A DNA stretch of 64,000 nucleotides from Bog-950 sp044228435 (GCA_044228435.1 JBGAUW010000014.1:73486-137485); one strand, 5' to 3'. Numbered from the stretch's first letter, positions 44,291-54,122 are shown. Made by a program: numbers and translations. The notes: generated by a model from the letters alone, not told the origin.

Positions 44291-45772
44291 TTACTTCCTC
44301 GAGTAATTCGGGCTTTCCTTCGTAATCATTACATCGTGCGGGTGGCTCTCTTGCATACCCGCGTTGGTAATGCGCACAAATTGTGCTTGTTGTAAAGCGC
44401 GGATGTTTTTGGCACCGCAATAACCCATACCAGCTTTAAGGCCGCCTATGTATTGGTATATAACTTCCTGCACGCTGCCCTTAAACGGCACACGGCCCAC
44501 AATACCCTCGGGCACCAGTTTCTTTATATCGTCTTCCACATCCTGAAAATAGCGGTCTTTGCTTCCCTCCTGCATTGCTTCTACGCTGCCCATGCCGCGG
44601 TAGCTTTTAAACTTACGGCCCTCGTAAATAATAGTCTCGCCCGGGCTTTCGTCGGTGCCGGCAAAAATACCACCAGCCATTACCGTATCGGCGCCTGCAG
44701 CAATTGCTTTTACTATATCGCCGGTGTAACGTATACCGCCATCGGCAATAACAGCAACACCCGATTTTTTAGCGGCTTTGCTGGCTTCGTAAATGGCCGT
44801 TAATTGCGGAACACCCACACCCGCTACAATACGCGTAGTGCAGATGGAGCCGGGCCCAACACCAATTTTAACTGCGTCTACACCGGCATCTATAAGCGCT
44901 TTAGCTCCAGCACCGGTGGCCACGTTGCCACCCACAATTTCTAAATGCTTAAAGGCTTGCTTGGCTTTCTTAATCGATTGCAATACACCGCGGCTATGGC
45001 CGTGTGCGGTATCAATACAAATTACATCTACCCCCACGTGGGCCAGAGCCTCCATACGTGTTAGTATATCGGCCGTTACACCTACAGCAGCGCCACACAG
45101 CAAACGGCCAAACTTATCTTTGGTGCCGTTAGGATGATTACGCACCTTTAAAATATCTTTATAGGTAATAAGGCCCACTAACTTACCGGTGCTGTCTACC
45201 ACTGGTAATTTCTCAATCTTATATTTTTCCAGCGTTTTTTCAGCCTGCTTTAAATCGGTGCCTTTGGGGGCGGTAATCAGCTTTTCTACCGTCATTATAT
45301 CCGTAACCTTACGCTTGGCGTTTTTCTCAAAGCGCAAATCGCGGTTGGTTAATATGCCCACCAGCTTACCTGTTTTGCTTACAATAGGAATACCGCCAAT
45401 GCGGTTTTCGCTCATTATACGAAGCGCCTGGCCTACCAAGGCATCTTCGGTAAGGGTAATGGGATCTATAATCATGCCCGAATCGGCGCGCTTTACTTTA
45501 CGCACCATTTCGGCCTGCTTTTCAATACTCATGTTTTTGTGCAAAATACCTATGCCGCCCTCGCGCGCAATGGCAATAGCCAGTGCTGATTCGGTAACTG
45601 TATCCATAGCTGCCGATACCAAAGGCACGTTAATGCGTATGTTGCGGGTTAGCTGGGTGCTTATATCCACCTCGCGCGGTAAAACCTCAGAATAATTGGG
45701 AACCAGAAGGACATCATCGAAGGTAATGCCCTCAAAACCGAATTTATCGGTAATAGAATTTTTGCTTGCCAT
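44291..45772 (-). CDS. guaB: Inosine-5'-monophosphate dehydrogenase
   Basis: The start was set at the ATG of MASKNSITDKFGFEGITFDDVLL (493 residues); a TTG two codons upstream is less likely. The two CBS domains interrupt the barrel after about residue 90-210. The catalytic cysteine lies in GPGSICTTRIV, the NAD/IMP loops include GGNVATGAGA and GIRYTGDIVKAIAAGA, and the flap has the FKSYRGMGSVEAM motif. It converts IMP to XMP for GTP synthesis. The CBS pair binds purine nucleotides for allosteric control in this family. It is a single-gene unit. Confidence 0.95.
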   Translation of the reverse strand: MASKNSITDKFGFEGITFDDVLLVPNYSEVLPREVDISTQLTRNIRINVPLVSAAMDTVTESALAIAIAREGGIGILHKNMSIEKQAEMVRKVKRADSGMIIDPITLTEDALVGQALRIMSENRIGGIPIVSKTGKLVGILTNRDLRFEKNAKRKVTDIMTVEKLITAPKGTDLKQAEKTLEKYKIEKLPVVDSTGKLVGLITYKDILKVRNHPNGTKDKFGRLLCGAAVGVTADILTRMEALAHVGVDVICIDTAHGHSRGVLQSIKKAKQAFKHLEIVGGNVATGAGAKALIDAGVDAVKIGVGPGSICTTRIVAGVGVPQLTAIYEASKAAKKSGVAVIADGGIRYTGDIVKAIAAGADTVMAGGIFAGTDESPGETIIYEGRKFKSYRGMGSVEAMQEGSKDRYFQDVEDDIKKLVPEGIVGRVPFKGSVQEVIYQYIGGLKAGMGYCGAKNIRALQQAQFVRITNAGMQESHPHDVMITKESPNYSRK

Positions 45773-45775
45773 GCG

Positions 45776-45783
45776 CAAATATA
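45776..45783 (-). promoter_or_regulatory. TATATTTG -7-like element close to the guaB start
   Basis: On the minus strand, TATATTTG is an exact TAnnTTTG match that ends only three bases before the guaB ATG. If active, transcription would start at or near the ATG and the mRNA would be leaderless. No -33 TTG is clear at the usual distance. Confidence 0.3.
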
Positions 45784-45936
45784 CATTTAGGGCGCAAAAT
45801 TCATAATCACTTTTAAATCAATTGGCAAATGTGGAACCTAACCGTGTAAACAGCCCGCAATGGTTGGTCCGTGGCAAATTCGCCATTCATACAAATTAAC
45901 AGGAATGAATTATGTTCACGCCGTTAAATTTAGCAA

Positions 45937-46875
45937 ATGAAAAAAGTGGTCAGCCTGATTGTTATTATACTGGTTATACTCATTATTCTGCCCCTGGGCT
46001 ACATGGCCCTGCGCCCAAGCCTGATAGTAAGTAAAAGTAAAGCGAAAGAAGATTTGGCCCAGGCCTCTTCTCATTTTTTGCAATGGCGCGGTGCCGAAAT
46101 ACACTATACCGACGAAGGCCGCGGGGTGCCGGTGCTAATGATACATGGCTTTGGAGGTTCGTTCCGCAACTTTCAAAAACTGAACGACAGCCTTAAAAAC
46201 GATTACCGCACCATACGGGTAGACCTGCCGGGCTTTGGTCTTAGCGACCAACCAGCTGCCGATAGCAAAACGAATTTTGTGGAGCTGTATACCGATTTTA
46301 TGCATTTTTTTATGGATACCCTGCACCTGGACTCTGTTTACGTAGTGGGTAATAGCATGGGCGGCATGGTAGCCTGGGGCATGGCGGCTAATGATACAGT
46401 AAGAATTAAAAAATTGGTATTGCTGAATGCAGCGGGCTATGAGTTAGATAAGGTTGCGAAGGGTGCCACCGGTTTTTTAACCAGCAAAGTAGGGCAATTG
46501 ATGTTTAAGAAAGGTATGCCATTAAAAATGAGCGAGGGCGGTGCAGCCAGCTGCTATGCCGATGATAGCCGGATAAACCACGATGAGGTAGTAGTGAATA
46601 ATGAATTATGGAATCGCGAAGGAAATATACCTGCCGCTTTTGCTATGGCCAGCAGCGGGCAGTTTCCGGATTCTACCCAAATATCTAATATACAATGCCC
46701 TACCCTGATTGTATGGGGAACACAGGATGAAATTATACCGGTAGCACATGCCGAAAAATTTAAGCGCGATATAAAAAACAGCCGCACCATCATTTACGAC
46801 CCTTGTGGCCATTGCCCCATGATAGAGTTGCCGGAAAAACTTACACCGGATATAAGGAAGTTTTTTGCGGAGTAA
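45937..46875 (+). CDS. Alpha/beta hydrolase, membrane-anchored or secreted
   Basis: A 312-residue protein with an N-terminal hydrophobic segment (about 4-24) that may be an uncleaved anchor. The hydrolase part has the oxyanion motif HGFGGSFRNF (from H70) and the nucleophile S140 in VVGNSMGG. The acid is in WGTQDEIIP and the histidine is in CGHCPMIELP near the end. It is likely a serine esterase or lipase of the meta-cleavage/haloperoxidase-like group. Its substrate is unknown. It converges on the M28 peptidase gene, with only nine bases between stops. Confidence 0.88.
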   Translation: MKKVVSLIVIILVILIILPLGYMALRPSLIVSKSKAKEDLAQASSHFLQWRGAEIHYTDEGRGVPVLMIHGFGGSFRNFQKLNDSLKNDYRTIRVDLPGFGLSDQPAADSKTNFVELYTDFMHFFMDTLHLDSVYVVGNSMGGMVAWGMAANDTVRIKKLVLLNAAGYELDKVAKGATGFLTSKVGQLMFKKGMPLKMSEGGAASCYADDSRINHDEVVVNNELWNREGNIPAAFAMASSGQFPDSTQISNIQCPTLIVWGTQDEIIPVAHAEKFKRDIKNSRTIIYDPCGHCPMIELPEKLTPDIRKFFAE

Positions 46876-46884
46876 GGTGCTGCC

Positions 46885-48429
46885 TTATTTCTTTACAAAG
46901 CTTTTAACCACTTTGCCGTTAGCTGATTGTAACACCGCAAAGTAAGTACCGGCAGGTAAGCGGTTAAGAGTAACTTCCGTTTTAGTTCTGCCTGCTACGT
47001 TTTCGGTGTAAACCACGCGGCCTTCTACATCCATTAATTGTAAGCTATAATTATTGCCTATGCACTCGCCGGCCTCTACTGTAAGCGAACCCTTAACCGG
47101 AACAGGGTAAAGTTGCAGCGCACAATTTAAACTGGTTTTAGGTATAGCGGTAGGTATAATAGCGGCGTCTGTATACGTGCTATTTTGCAACCCGGCTAAA
47201 GCAGCAAGGGTGGCTACTGAGCCCTTTACCACGTTGCTCATAAACGTAAAGTTAAGAGCACCAAGCGTATCAGAAGGCTCGTGGTAATTGCTGTTGCGGA
47301 AGTTGGCGCCATCGGTAAGCATAAGCGCAGGCACATCGTTATCCCAGAAAGGGGCATGGTCGCTACGGCGGAAGTCGGCAGCTATGGTGCCGTTACCGGG
47401 CAATGCCAACGTTGAAAGCTTTAACGCAGGAACATATACATGTGAAAGGCTATCGAATGCATTATTGAGTTCTACCGATTGAGCATCGCCTACGTTTACA
47501 ATAAAATTGCCACGAAAACTATCGGCCTGCAAAGCTGCATATTGGCTAGGGAACAAAATATTGAAACCCGAAACAACCTGCTGTGAGTTGGCCACATTGC
47601 TGTAATAGCCTATCATTTCAAAATTAAGCACGCCTTTAAGTTTCTCCCAGGCGGGTATGCCGCTTTGCACATATTTAATGCTACCGTTTAAACCGGTCTC
47701 TTCAAAATCGAAACCTATAAAACGGATAGTTTTTGTAAAGTGATAAGGGGCAAGCACGCGCAGGGCCTCTAACACACCGGTAACGCCCGAGCCATTATCA
47801 TCGGCACCCGGTGCATCGTTAACCGAATCGAAGTGGGCATCGATAATGTAAGTAGTATCCTCTTGCCCCAAGCCCTGCTTGCGGCCAATAATATTTTGCC
47901 CCGTATAGCCAGACTTAATAAAATCCTGCAGGGTAGTTTGCAAACCCGCCGCATTAAAGCGGGCTTCTATGGTATCTTTTACCTCCTCCAGGTGGCTAGG
48001 GTTGGCCTGGTAGTGGCGTATGCCTTGTATAAACTGCAGGTTATTGCGCATACGCACGCTATCTACCTGATCTACTATTGTCTGTATATCTGGCACTTGA
48101 TGGTCATCGGCTACCAGCCGCAAGGTGTGGCTATAAATATTGCTGATGGTATCGTAGTTCCAGGTAATTTGCTTTCCGAAGCCAGGCGTAATGGCTGCCC
48201 CCAAATCGCCGGTGGCGGCAGTGGTGTTTACCAAAAAGGTTTGGCCACCATTATTCGATACCAGAAATTTAACTTCAGCAGGATTGCTTTCGGCATCGCT
48301 TAAATCATAAATAACAGTTACCAGCCCTCCGCTGATACTGATATTAAGGTTGCTGATAACCGGTGCCTGATTTTGAGCAAATAGTAAATTGCAACAGAAC
48401 AGCGCTGCCAATATTTGAAATAGTTTCAT
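46885..48429 (-). CDS. M28 family metallopeptidase with T9SS type A sorting domain
   Basis: A 514-residue protein with a signal peptide (about 1-19, FAQ). The N-terminal part (about 20-110) is a beta-rich domain seen in T9SS proteins (SGGLVTVIYDLSDAESNPAEVKFLVSNNGGQTF). The catalytic M28 domain has the dizinc ligands H199 (DAHFDSV), D210 (GADDNGSG), E243/E244 (DFEETG) and the final histidine in SDHAPFW. The last 80 residues (YPVPVKGSLTVEAGE, then GRVVYTENV and GTYFAVLQ) are a sorting domain. An aminopeptidase is expected at the surface or outside the cell. It follows the BNR protein gene by 53 bases. Confidence 0.9.
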   Translation of the reverse strand: MKLFQILAALFCCNLLFAQNQAPVISNLNISISGGLVTVIYDLSDAESNPAEVKFLVSNNGGQTFLVNTTAATGDLGAAITPGFGKQITWNYDTISNIYSHTLRLVADDHQVPDIQTIVDQVDSVRMRNNLQFIQGIRHYQANPSHLEEVKDTIEARFNAAGLQTTLQDFIKSGYTGQNIIGRKQGLGQEDTTYIIDAHFDSVNDAPGADDNGSGVTGVLEALRVLAPYHFTKTIRFIGFDFEETGLNGSIKYVQSGIPAWEKLKGVLNFEMIGYYSNVANSQQVVSGFNILFPSQYAALQADSFRGNFIVNVGDAQSVELNNAFDSLSHVYVPALKLSTLALPGNGTIAADFRRSDHAPFWDNDVPALMLTDGANFRNSNYHEPSDTLGALNFTFMSNVVKGSVATLAALAGLQNSTYTDAAIIPTAIPKTSLNCALQLYPVPVKGSLTVEAGECIGNNYSLQLMDVEGRVVYTENVAGRTKTEVTLNRLPAGTYFAVLQSANGKVVKSFVKK

Positions 48430-48482
48430 ACCACTTTGTTTATGGTAAAGTAAACAAATTGCGGCTAAATTTTAAACTACCC

Positions 48483-51400
48483 TCAATATGCCGAGTTCTT
48501 ACCCTTCTTCTTAAGTGCCTCGTTCACCTTTGGCCTATAGGCTTTCTTGCGTTCATCCAGCTTCTTTTCGGTGTTGTTCATATCGCGCTGTAGCTTATTC
48601 AACCCTTCGTTTTGCGAAGTTGTTGGCTTGTTATCGCTGTAAGTAATGCCAAAGTAGATATCGCTTATTTTATCACGCAGTTTTTCCTCATCGGCAAACA
48701 ACACGGTTCTACCGGTTTTAACCGGTACCAGTTCGGCCCTTATAGCTTCCAGGCTATCGTAGTATTCTTTTACCAATGGCGATTCACCCTGCAAATCCAT
48801 AATCTTCTTTTGTTCGGCAATTACCGAGTCCATCAGTTTGGCCAAATCCTCCTGCATTTTGTAGGTACGCATTACAGCATTGTAGTTCTCGTCACGCTCA
48901 GCAGCAGTAGTAGTTGCCCTTGGGTCTACTACTAATTGCAATTCTCCTTCAGCCGTTTTATCGCCGGCAATTACCTTCACTTTGTATTTGCCCTCGCGTA
49001 CCAGCGGCCCGGTAGTAGAAGCGCCAAAATCGGCCTTTGCACCACCCTCTGCCACGCGGGGTGGCTTAAGGCGCATGTTCCAGGTTACAATATTTAAGCC
49101 CTTGCGCTTAGTGCCGGGAAAGTCAATCAGAAAGTTGCCTTTATCATCATAAATCTGCACCGTTACTGTACCGCTGTTAAGGCGCTGTTTAAGGTAATAG
49201 GTTATGCGGGCATCTTCGGTAGAGTTTCCGGCGCTGTAGCCATATTCACTATCCCAAAAATATTGGTAGTGCCCGTTGCTGATAGCATTTGCTTTGCCGG
49301 GTATTACTGCAACATCGGCGTTTAGCACAGCAGCATCCATTTTTCGCAATGGGGAAATATCGTCCACTATTAAAACGCCACGTCCGTGGGTTCCTACAAC
49401 CAAATCATTTGTTTGGGGTTCAATGGTGAGGTCGCGCACCAGTGCATACTCTGGTATATGCCCTTTCATTTGCAACCAATTGGCGCCGCCATCAATAGTT
49501 ACATAAAGGCCCATTTCGGTGCCTAAAAAAAGCAGGTCCTTACTTACCAAATCTTCTTTTACTTTATGCGCATAGCCTTTAAATGCCGGGCTGCTAAACA
49601 TTGTCCATGTTTTACCCATATCGACCGACTTAGCCACATAGGTTTTCATATCGCCATAAGTATGGTTTTCGAAGGTGGCATACACTACGTTTTTATCAAA
49701 CCGACTTGGCTCAATACTGCTTACCCAGGTTTGTGCCGGCACGCCGCTAAGGGCATAGTTTTTTGCCAGGTTGGTCCATGTTTTTCCGCCATCGGTAGTC
49801 AGTTGCAGGTTACCATCATCAGTACCTACATAAATCATATTTACATCCAGCGGCGACTCGGCAATAGTAAAAATGGTGCAATGGTTTTCGGCACTGGTGT
49901 TATCGTTGGTAAGGCCGCCACTCTCCTCTTGCTTTAATTTGTTAGGGTCGTTAGTAGTAAGGTCGGGCGAAATTTTATCCCAGGTAATACCGCGGTTATC
50001 GCTTTTATACAAAAACTGCGAGGCCATATAAATACGTTTTTTATTATTTAGGCTTCGAACAATTGGAGTGTTCCAGTTAAAGCGCAACTTAGGGTCACCT
50101 TCACCGGCTTTAGGTTGCACATCCTGAAACTGGTTTACGTGTCCATCGAATTTAAAAATGTGCCCGCCCTGGTATTCGCTGTAAACAATATCATGGTCTT
50201 CAGCATCGGGCTGCACCCAAAAGCCATCGCCACCACCTACGTTTTTCCAATCGCCGTTTTCGATACCACCCGGCGATTGCGATGGAGCGCGCCAGCTGCC
50301 GTTATCCTGCATACCACAATACACATAATAAGGGCTGCGCTCATCTACCTGCACATGGTAAAGTTGCGATACAGGAATGGTGTTTAAATAAATCCAGTTA
50401 TTGCCTTTATCTACACTCATGTAAACGCCACCATCGGTGCCCACATACATTTGCGAAGTATTTTTGGGGTTAATCCAAAGAGCGTGCATATCGGAGTGCA
50501 CATAGGTGTTGGCCGTGGCGCCGCCACCGGCCCAGCTATAGCCCCCATCGTCGCTATACGAAAAGCGGAAGGCCGGGCGGTAAATGCGTTTAGGGTTTTC
50601 GGGGTCTACTACCAGCGTGCTAAAGTAAAACGGACGCGCGCAAATATTATCATCGGCGCTCTGTTCCTTCCAGGTTTCGCCGGCATCGGTGCTTAGTAAT
50701 AATGTGGTGCGTTTGCTTTCTACAATCATTACCAGGTTTTCCGGTGCCGATGGCGCAATGGCGATAGCCGCGCGGCCAATATCGCCTGCGGGCACACCGT
50801 TTTGTATTTTGCGCCATGTTTTACCACCATCGGTAGATTTCATTACACTACTACCCGGGCCACCTGAGTTAAACGCATATGGTTTGCGACGAAACTGCCA
50901 AAAGGTGGCATACATCGTATTCGGATTTTTAGGGTCCAGCACAAAATCGGCACAACCGGTGGAATCGTTTACATAATAAATCTTCTCCCAGTTTTTTCCT
51001 CCATCGCTTGTTTTATAAAGGCCGCGGTCCGGCGAGTTGCTCCAAAGCTTTCCTGGCACTGCAACAAAAACGGTGTTTGGGTCATTTGGATGAATAACCA
51101 CCTTGCTGATATGCTCTGAATTAGGCAAGCCCATAAACACCCAGTTTTCGCCACCATCGGTGGTTTTATAAATACCGTTACCAATAGATACGGTGTTGCG
51201 CATATTGCTTTCTCCGGTTCCCACCCATACTATATCTGGGTTGATTTGATCGATAGCTACTGCGCCAATACTTTGGCAATGCTTATCGAACACCGAAGTA
51301 AACTGTGCGCCACCGGTTGTGGTTTTCCAAACCCCACCGCCCGCTGTGCCTATATAAATAATACGCGGGTCGGCATTGTAACCATCAATAGCGCTTATGC

Positions 51401-51572
51401 GCCCACCGGTAAGTGCCGGGCCAATATGGCGGGCTTCCAATTTACCTAAAGCTGCGCTTGTTAGTTTGGTGGTAGTGGCAGCTGGTGCTGCACTTTTAGT
51501 TTTACCTTTTTGCGCCCATGCCGAACCGGTTAAAAGTATAAGCAGCGAAAGAATATATATTTTGTTTTTCAT
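48483..51572 (-). CDS. Secreted VPS10/BNR-repeat beta-propeller protein
   Basis: A 1029-residue protein with a signal peptide (about 1-21, SAWAQ). About ten Asp-box (BNR) motifs of the form SxDxGxTW are spread through residues about 70-680 (TTDGGENW, TSDGGKNW, STDGGKTW, SVDKGNNW, TTDGGKTW, TIDGGANW). They suggest two seven-bladed propellers like those of sortilin/VPS10 and xyloglucanase families. The last part has a helical C-terminal tail (about 870-1029) rich in charged residues. No glycosidase catalytic pair could be identified from the sequence alone. It may bind glycans or peptides. A LolA-like gene lies 54 bases upstream and the M28 gene downstream. Confidence 0.82.
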   Translation of the reverse strand: MKNKIYILSLLILLTGSAWAQKGKTKSAAPAATTTKLTSAALGKLEARHIGPALTGGRISAIDGYNADPRIIYIGTAGGGVWKTTTGGAQFTSVFDKHCQSIGAVAIDQINPDIVWVGTGESNMRNTVSIGNGIYKTTDGGENWVFMGLPNSEHISKVVIHPNDPNTVFVAVPGKLWSNSPDRGLYKTSDGGKNWEKIYYVNDSTGCADFVLDPKNPNTMYATFWQFRRKPYAFNSGGPGSSVMKSTDGGKTWRKIQNGVPAGDIGRAAIAIAPSAPENLVMIVESKRTTLLLSTDAGETWKEQSADDNICARPFYFSTLVVDPENPKRIYRPAFRFSYSDDGGYSWAGGGATANTYVHSDMHALWINPKNTSQMYVGTDGGVYMSVDKGNNWIYLNTIPVSQLYHVQVDERSPYYVYCGMQDNGSWRAPSQSPGGIENGDWKNVGGGDGFWVQPDAEDHDIVYSEYQGGHIFKFDGHVNQFQDVQPKAGEGDPKLRFNWNTPIVRSLNNKKRIYMASQFLYKSDNRGITWDKISPDLTTNDPNKLKQEESGGLTNDNTSAENHCTIFTIAESPLDVNMIYVGTDDGNLQLTTDGGKTWTNLAKNYALSGVPAQTWVSSIEPSRFDKNVVYATFENHTYGDMKTYVAKSVDMGKTWTMFSSPAFKGYAHKVKEDLVSKDLLFLGTEMGLYVTIDGGANWLQMKGHIPEYALVRDLTIEPQTNDLVVGTHGRGVLIVDDISPLRKMDAAVLNADVAVIPGKANAISNGHYQYFWDSEYGYSAGNSTEDARITYYLKQRLNSGTVTVQIYDDKGNFLIDFPGTKRKGLNIVTWNMRLKPPRVAEGGAKADFGASTTGPLVREGKYKVKVIAGDKTAEGELQLVVDPRATTTAAERDENYNAVMRTYKMQEDLAKLMDSVIAEQKKIMDLQGESPLVKEYYDSLEAIRAELVPVKTGRTVLFADEEKLRDKISDIYFGITYSDNKPTTSQNEGLNKLQRDMNNTEKKLDERKKAYRPKVNEALKKKGKNSAY

Positions 51573-51626
51573 AAGAATATCGTTTATGGAATTTGCTCTT
51601 TGTTTAGATGATGGGGGACCGTTGGG

Positions 51627-52361
51627 TTATGGCATTTTAGGCAGGTCGAACATTTTTGAATCCACAACCGGGTTAATCTCAACCTTTGTAAAATTTACCG
51701 GCCCGCCCTGTTCGCTGCCATTAGCATCTACCCGCTGGCTGCAAAAAGGAACCGTTACGCCATAATCGGTTTTCCTAAAGTCGGAATAAACAAAATAGCT
51801 TTTCAATTCCTTATCTTTCAGTTTAACCCGCTGCACCTCTTTAAGTATCAGGTAGGTTTCGGTATCTAAATAGTAATAAACCATATCGCCATCGGGGGTG
51901 TTCAATCTTAGTTTATATACATCTGTTCCGTCCATATCGTCGGTGCCCAAAAACTCAACGGTATAGCCCTTTGCTTTGTAGTTAAACAAAAGGCCTTGCG
52001 GGTCGCTACCCAATTTATCAGAACGAATATCTTCCGGTGCCAGGGGGTCGGTTTCGCGCTTACCGCCAAAAGGGTTATAGGTCCAGCCGCTATCGGCCCG
52101 TATAGCCGTTCTACTGGTCATACCCTGCCAGCTAAAATCGGAATAAGAGCCCTTAAACGGTTTGCTGGAATATAATCCCGTTACAGGTGCCTGCATACCG
52201 GGCCCTATTTGGTAAGTACCTGTATACTTAAGCGAAACTACCTTGCTCCACTTATCGGCGCCACCGGTAGCGGCTACATATTTATTGACGATATCATCGG
52301 CAGTTTGGGCAAAGGCCCCAAAGGTTGCCAGCAGTAAAAGGACAAGGCTTAATTGTTTCAT
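51627..52361 (-). CDS. LolA-like outer membrane lipoprotein-sorting domain protein
   Basis: A 244-residue protein with a signal peptide (about 1-19, GAFAQ). The domain has the LolA/LolB half-barrel pattern: DDIVNKYVAATGGADKWSKVVSLKYTG, then GLYSSKPFKG and VEFLGTDDMDGTDVYKLRL, and YYYLDTETYLILKEVQ. It is similar to a group of periplasmic proteins in Bacteroidota that carry hydrophobic ligands. Its true cargo may not be a lipoprotein. It is the first gene of a likely three-gene unit with the BNR and M28 proteins, all exported. Confidence 0.83.
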   Translation of the reverse strand: MKQLSLVLLLLATFGAFAQTADDIVNKYVAATGGADKWSKVVSLKYTGTYQIGPGMQAPVTGLYSSKPFKGSYSDFSWQGMTSRTAIRADSGWTYNPFGGKRETDPLAPEDIRSDKLGSDPQGLLFNYKAKGYTVEFLGTDDMDGTDVYKLRLNTPDGDMVYYYLDTETYLILKEVQRVKLKDKELKSYFVYSDFRKTDYGVTVPFCSQRVDANGSEQGGPVNFTKVEINPVVDSKMFDLPKMP

Positions 52362-52564
52362 GGCGGTTGATTTGGAACGCCAAAATATAATTTTTTCAGA
52401 AATTATGTAAGTGCTTACGTTTTTATTTTTTGTAACCGATACTTACGTCAAGTTGCAAACACCGTTTTATACAAAATGCAAGAATCGAAATGCAAAGATT
52501 ACACTTAACAGGCTTATAAAATACAGAGCTGCGCTTGTCCAAATTTAATTACCGAAAAAAATGA

Positions 52565-53629
52565 CTACTTAGCAATGATGCCCGCCTCTATTACCTTTAT
52601 AGCAACGCCACCATAAGGCAATAGCTTACCGGTTTCAAACAAGCATACAATATCGCCATTGGGCAAAGCTACCAAATCGTTATAAGCGCTAAGGCGTGCG
52701 TTTAGGGTAATTTGCTTAGGCCATGTTGTGCCATTATCGTAACTGATACGGAGCGTAAGATTTTTACGCTTTTTTCTATGCGCGGGGTTAGTAAACAATA
52801 AAACATTTGGCTTAAAGGAATAACGCAACAAGGCTCCCTGGCAAACCGGCTCTATCAGCACACTGTCAAATATGGGCGAAGACCAGGTAAGCCCTCCATC
52901 CACACTAGTGCACACCTTGCGATTGGGTAGGGGCCGATCATTATTCCGCATGTTCAACATTAGCCTGCCATCGGTTAATTCAGCCACCGTGCATTCATCC
53001 GTTTTTTCGGCAGCTACGCTACCGCCCAATTTCCAGGTATAGCCATTATCATCGGAATAAATAACGTGCGATACGTGGTTGCCATTGGCCGCTGTGGTAT
53101 GGTTGCAGGGCACCACCAACCGGTTTTTGTAACGAACCACCTGCATTTGTATAGCATGCACAGGACCCGCTGCATACCATTTCCAATCGTTGGGTTTTAC
53201 ATCTGCAGTAATTTCTACCGGCTGATCCCAACTTTGTCCCTCGTTTTTAGAGCGCAGCACAAATACCTTATCGTTATTTAATGTAGCTACTACAATCACA
53301 TCTCCTGTAATGGCATCAACCACTGGTGCCGGATTGCCGCAGGTATTTTTACCATCGTTCCAAATTACGCTTAGTGTGCTCCATGTTTTGCCACTATCAT
53401 CCGACGATTTTATTACCAGGTCAATATCGCCATGGTCCATTAAACTATTGCGGCCTTCGCAAAAAGCCAGCAACTTGCCGCTATTAGTTTTAACAATAGC
53501 AGGTATGCGATACATATTGTATCCCTCTTTATGGTTTTTGAAAATAAAAGAAGGGCGATTCGCTTTTGCAGAACCCAAAAACAAAAAAGCAACAAAAAGG
53601 AATAACAGTGAGTTTTTCAAACTACCCAA
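52565..53629 (-). CDS. Exo-alpha-sialidase (GH33-like)
   Basis: A 354-residue protein with a signal peptide (about 1-23, GSAKA). It has the RIP motif that starts sialidases (Y40-RIP43), the D-rich DHGDIDLVIKSSDD segment and four Asp boxes (SSDDSGKTW, SDDNGYTW, SVDGGLTW, SYDNGTTW) of a six-bladed propeller. These features fit bacterial sialidases of family 33, which cleave terminal sialic acid. The catalytic arginine triad, tyrosine and glutamate could not all be checked by eye. Its ATG lies 13 bases inside the end of the CYTH gene, which suggests coupled translation of these two unlike proteins. Confidence 0.84.
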   Translation of the reverse strand: MGSLKNSLLFLFVAFLFLGSAKANRPSFIFKNHKEGYNMYRIPAIVKTNSGKLLAFCEGRNSLMDHGDIDLVIKSSDDSGKTWSTLSVIWNDGKNTCGNPAPVVDAITGDVIVVATLNNDKVFVLRSKNEGQSWDQPVEITADVKPNDWKWYAAGPVHAIQMQVVRYKNRLVVPCNHTTAANGNHVSHVIYSDDNGYTWKLGGSVAAEKTDECTVAELTDGRLMLNMRNNDRPLPNRKVCTSVDGGLTWSSPIFDSVLIEPVCQGALLRYSFKPNVLLFTNPAHRKKRKNLTLRISYDNGTTWPKQITLNARLSAYNDLVALPNGDIVCLFETGKLLPYGGVAIKVIEAGIIAK

Positions 53630-54090
53630 TTTTTAAACGGATTAACCGACAGGTTAGAGTTGTAATACTTCGGCTCCTCAGTTACCTCGCGGGTTATCCA
53701 ATCTGGCAGTTCGAATTTTTCAGTTTCGCTTAGCAGTTCAATTTCGGCAACTATAAGCCCCTGGTTATCGCCCAAAAACTCATCTACTTCCCAAAGCTTA
53801 CTCTTATATTCTATCTTATATCTGTACTTGGTTAAGCCAGCCACAGCAAATTTATCAAGCAACTCGCCCGCCTCGGTTTTGGGTATTTTATACTCAAATT
53901 CATCCCGCGTGGCGCCTACCGATAACCCTTTTATAGTTATATAACCTGCATCATCGGTTTGCCTAACGCGAATGGTTTTCAAAGGGTCGGTCAACAAATA
54001 GCCCTGCCTGAAAAAAGCAGGTTTGGGCTTTTCAAGAGCCAACCATTTCGCTTTATCCACCAAAAACTTTCGCTCAATCTCTAAGGGCAT
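53617..54090 (-). CDS. CYTH domain triphosphate tunnel metalloenzyme
   Basis: A 157-residue CYTH protein. The hallmark ExExK motif is at the very start (MPLEIERKFLV; E4, E6, K8). Further basic and acidic tunnel residues follow in RVRQTDDAGYITIKG, DEFEYKIP and LIVAEIELLSETEKFELPDW. This family hydrolyses triphosphate or tripolyphosphate, or makes cyclic AMP. The small size and strong similarity of the motif set favour triphosphatase. Its end overlaps the sialidase start by 13 bases; the alpha/beta hydrolase gene lies 32 bases upstream. Confidence 0.88.
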   Translation of the reverse strand: MPLEIERKFLVDKAKWLALEKPKPAFFRQGYLLTDPLKTIRVRQTDDAGYITIKGLSVGATRDEFEYKIPKTEAGELLDKFAVAGLTKYRYKIEYKSKLWEVDEFLGDNQGLIVAEIELLSETEKFELPDWITREVTEEPKYYNSNLSVNPFKNWVV

Positions 54091-54122
54091 TTTGCCAGGG
54101 CGCAGTAAATTGAATAAAAAAA

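Noticed and set aside
44088..44420. 110-codon minus-strand frame overlapping guaB and the small lipoprotein
   Set aside because: It overlaps two well-supported genes and has no signal or domain.
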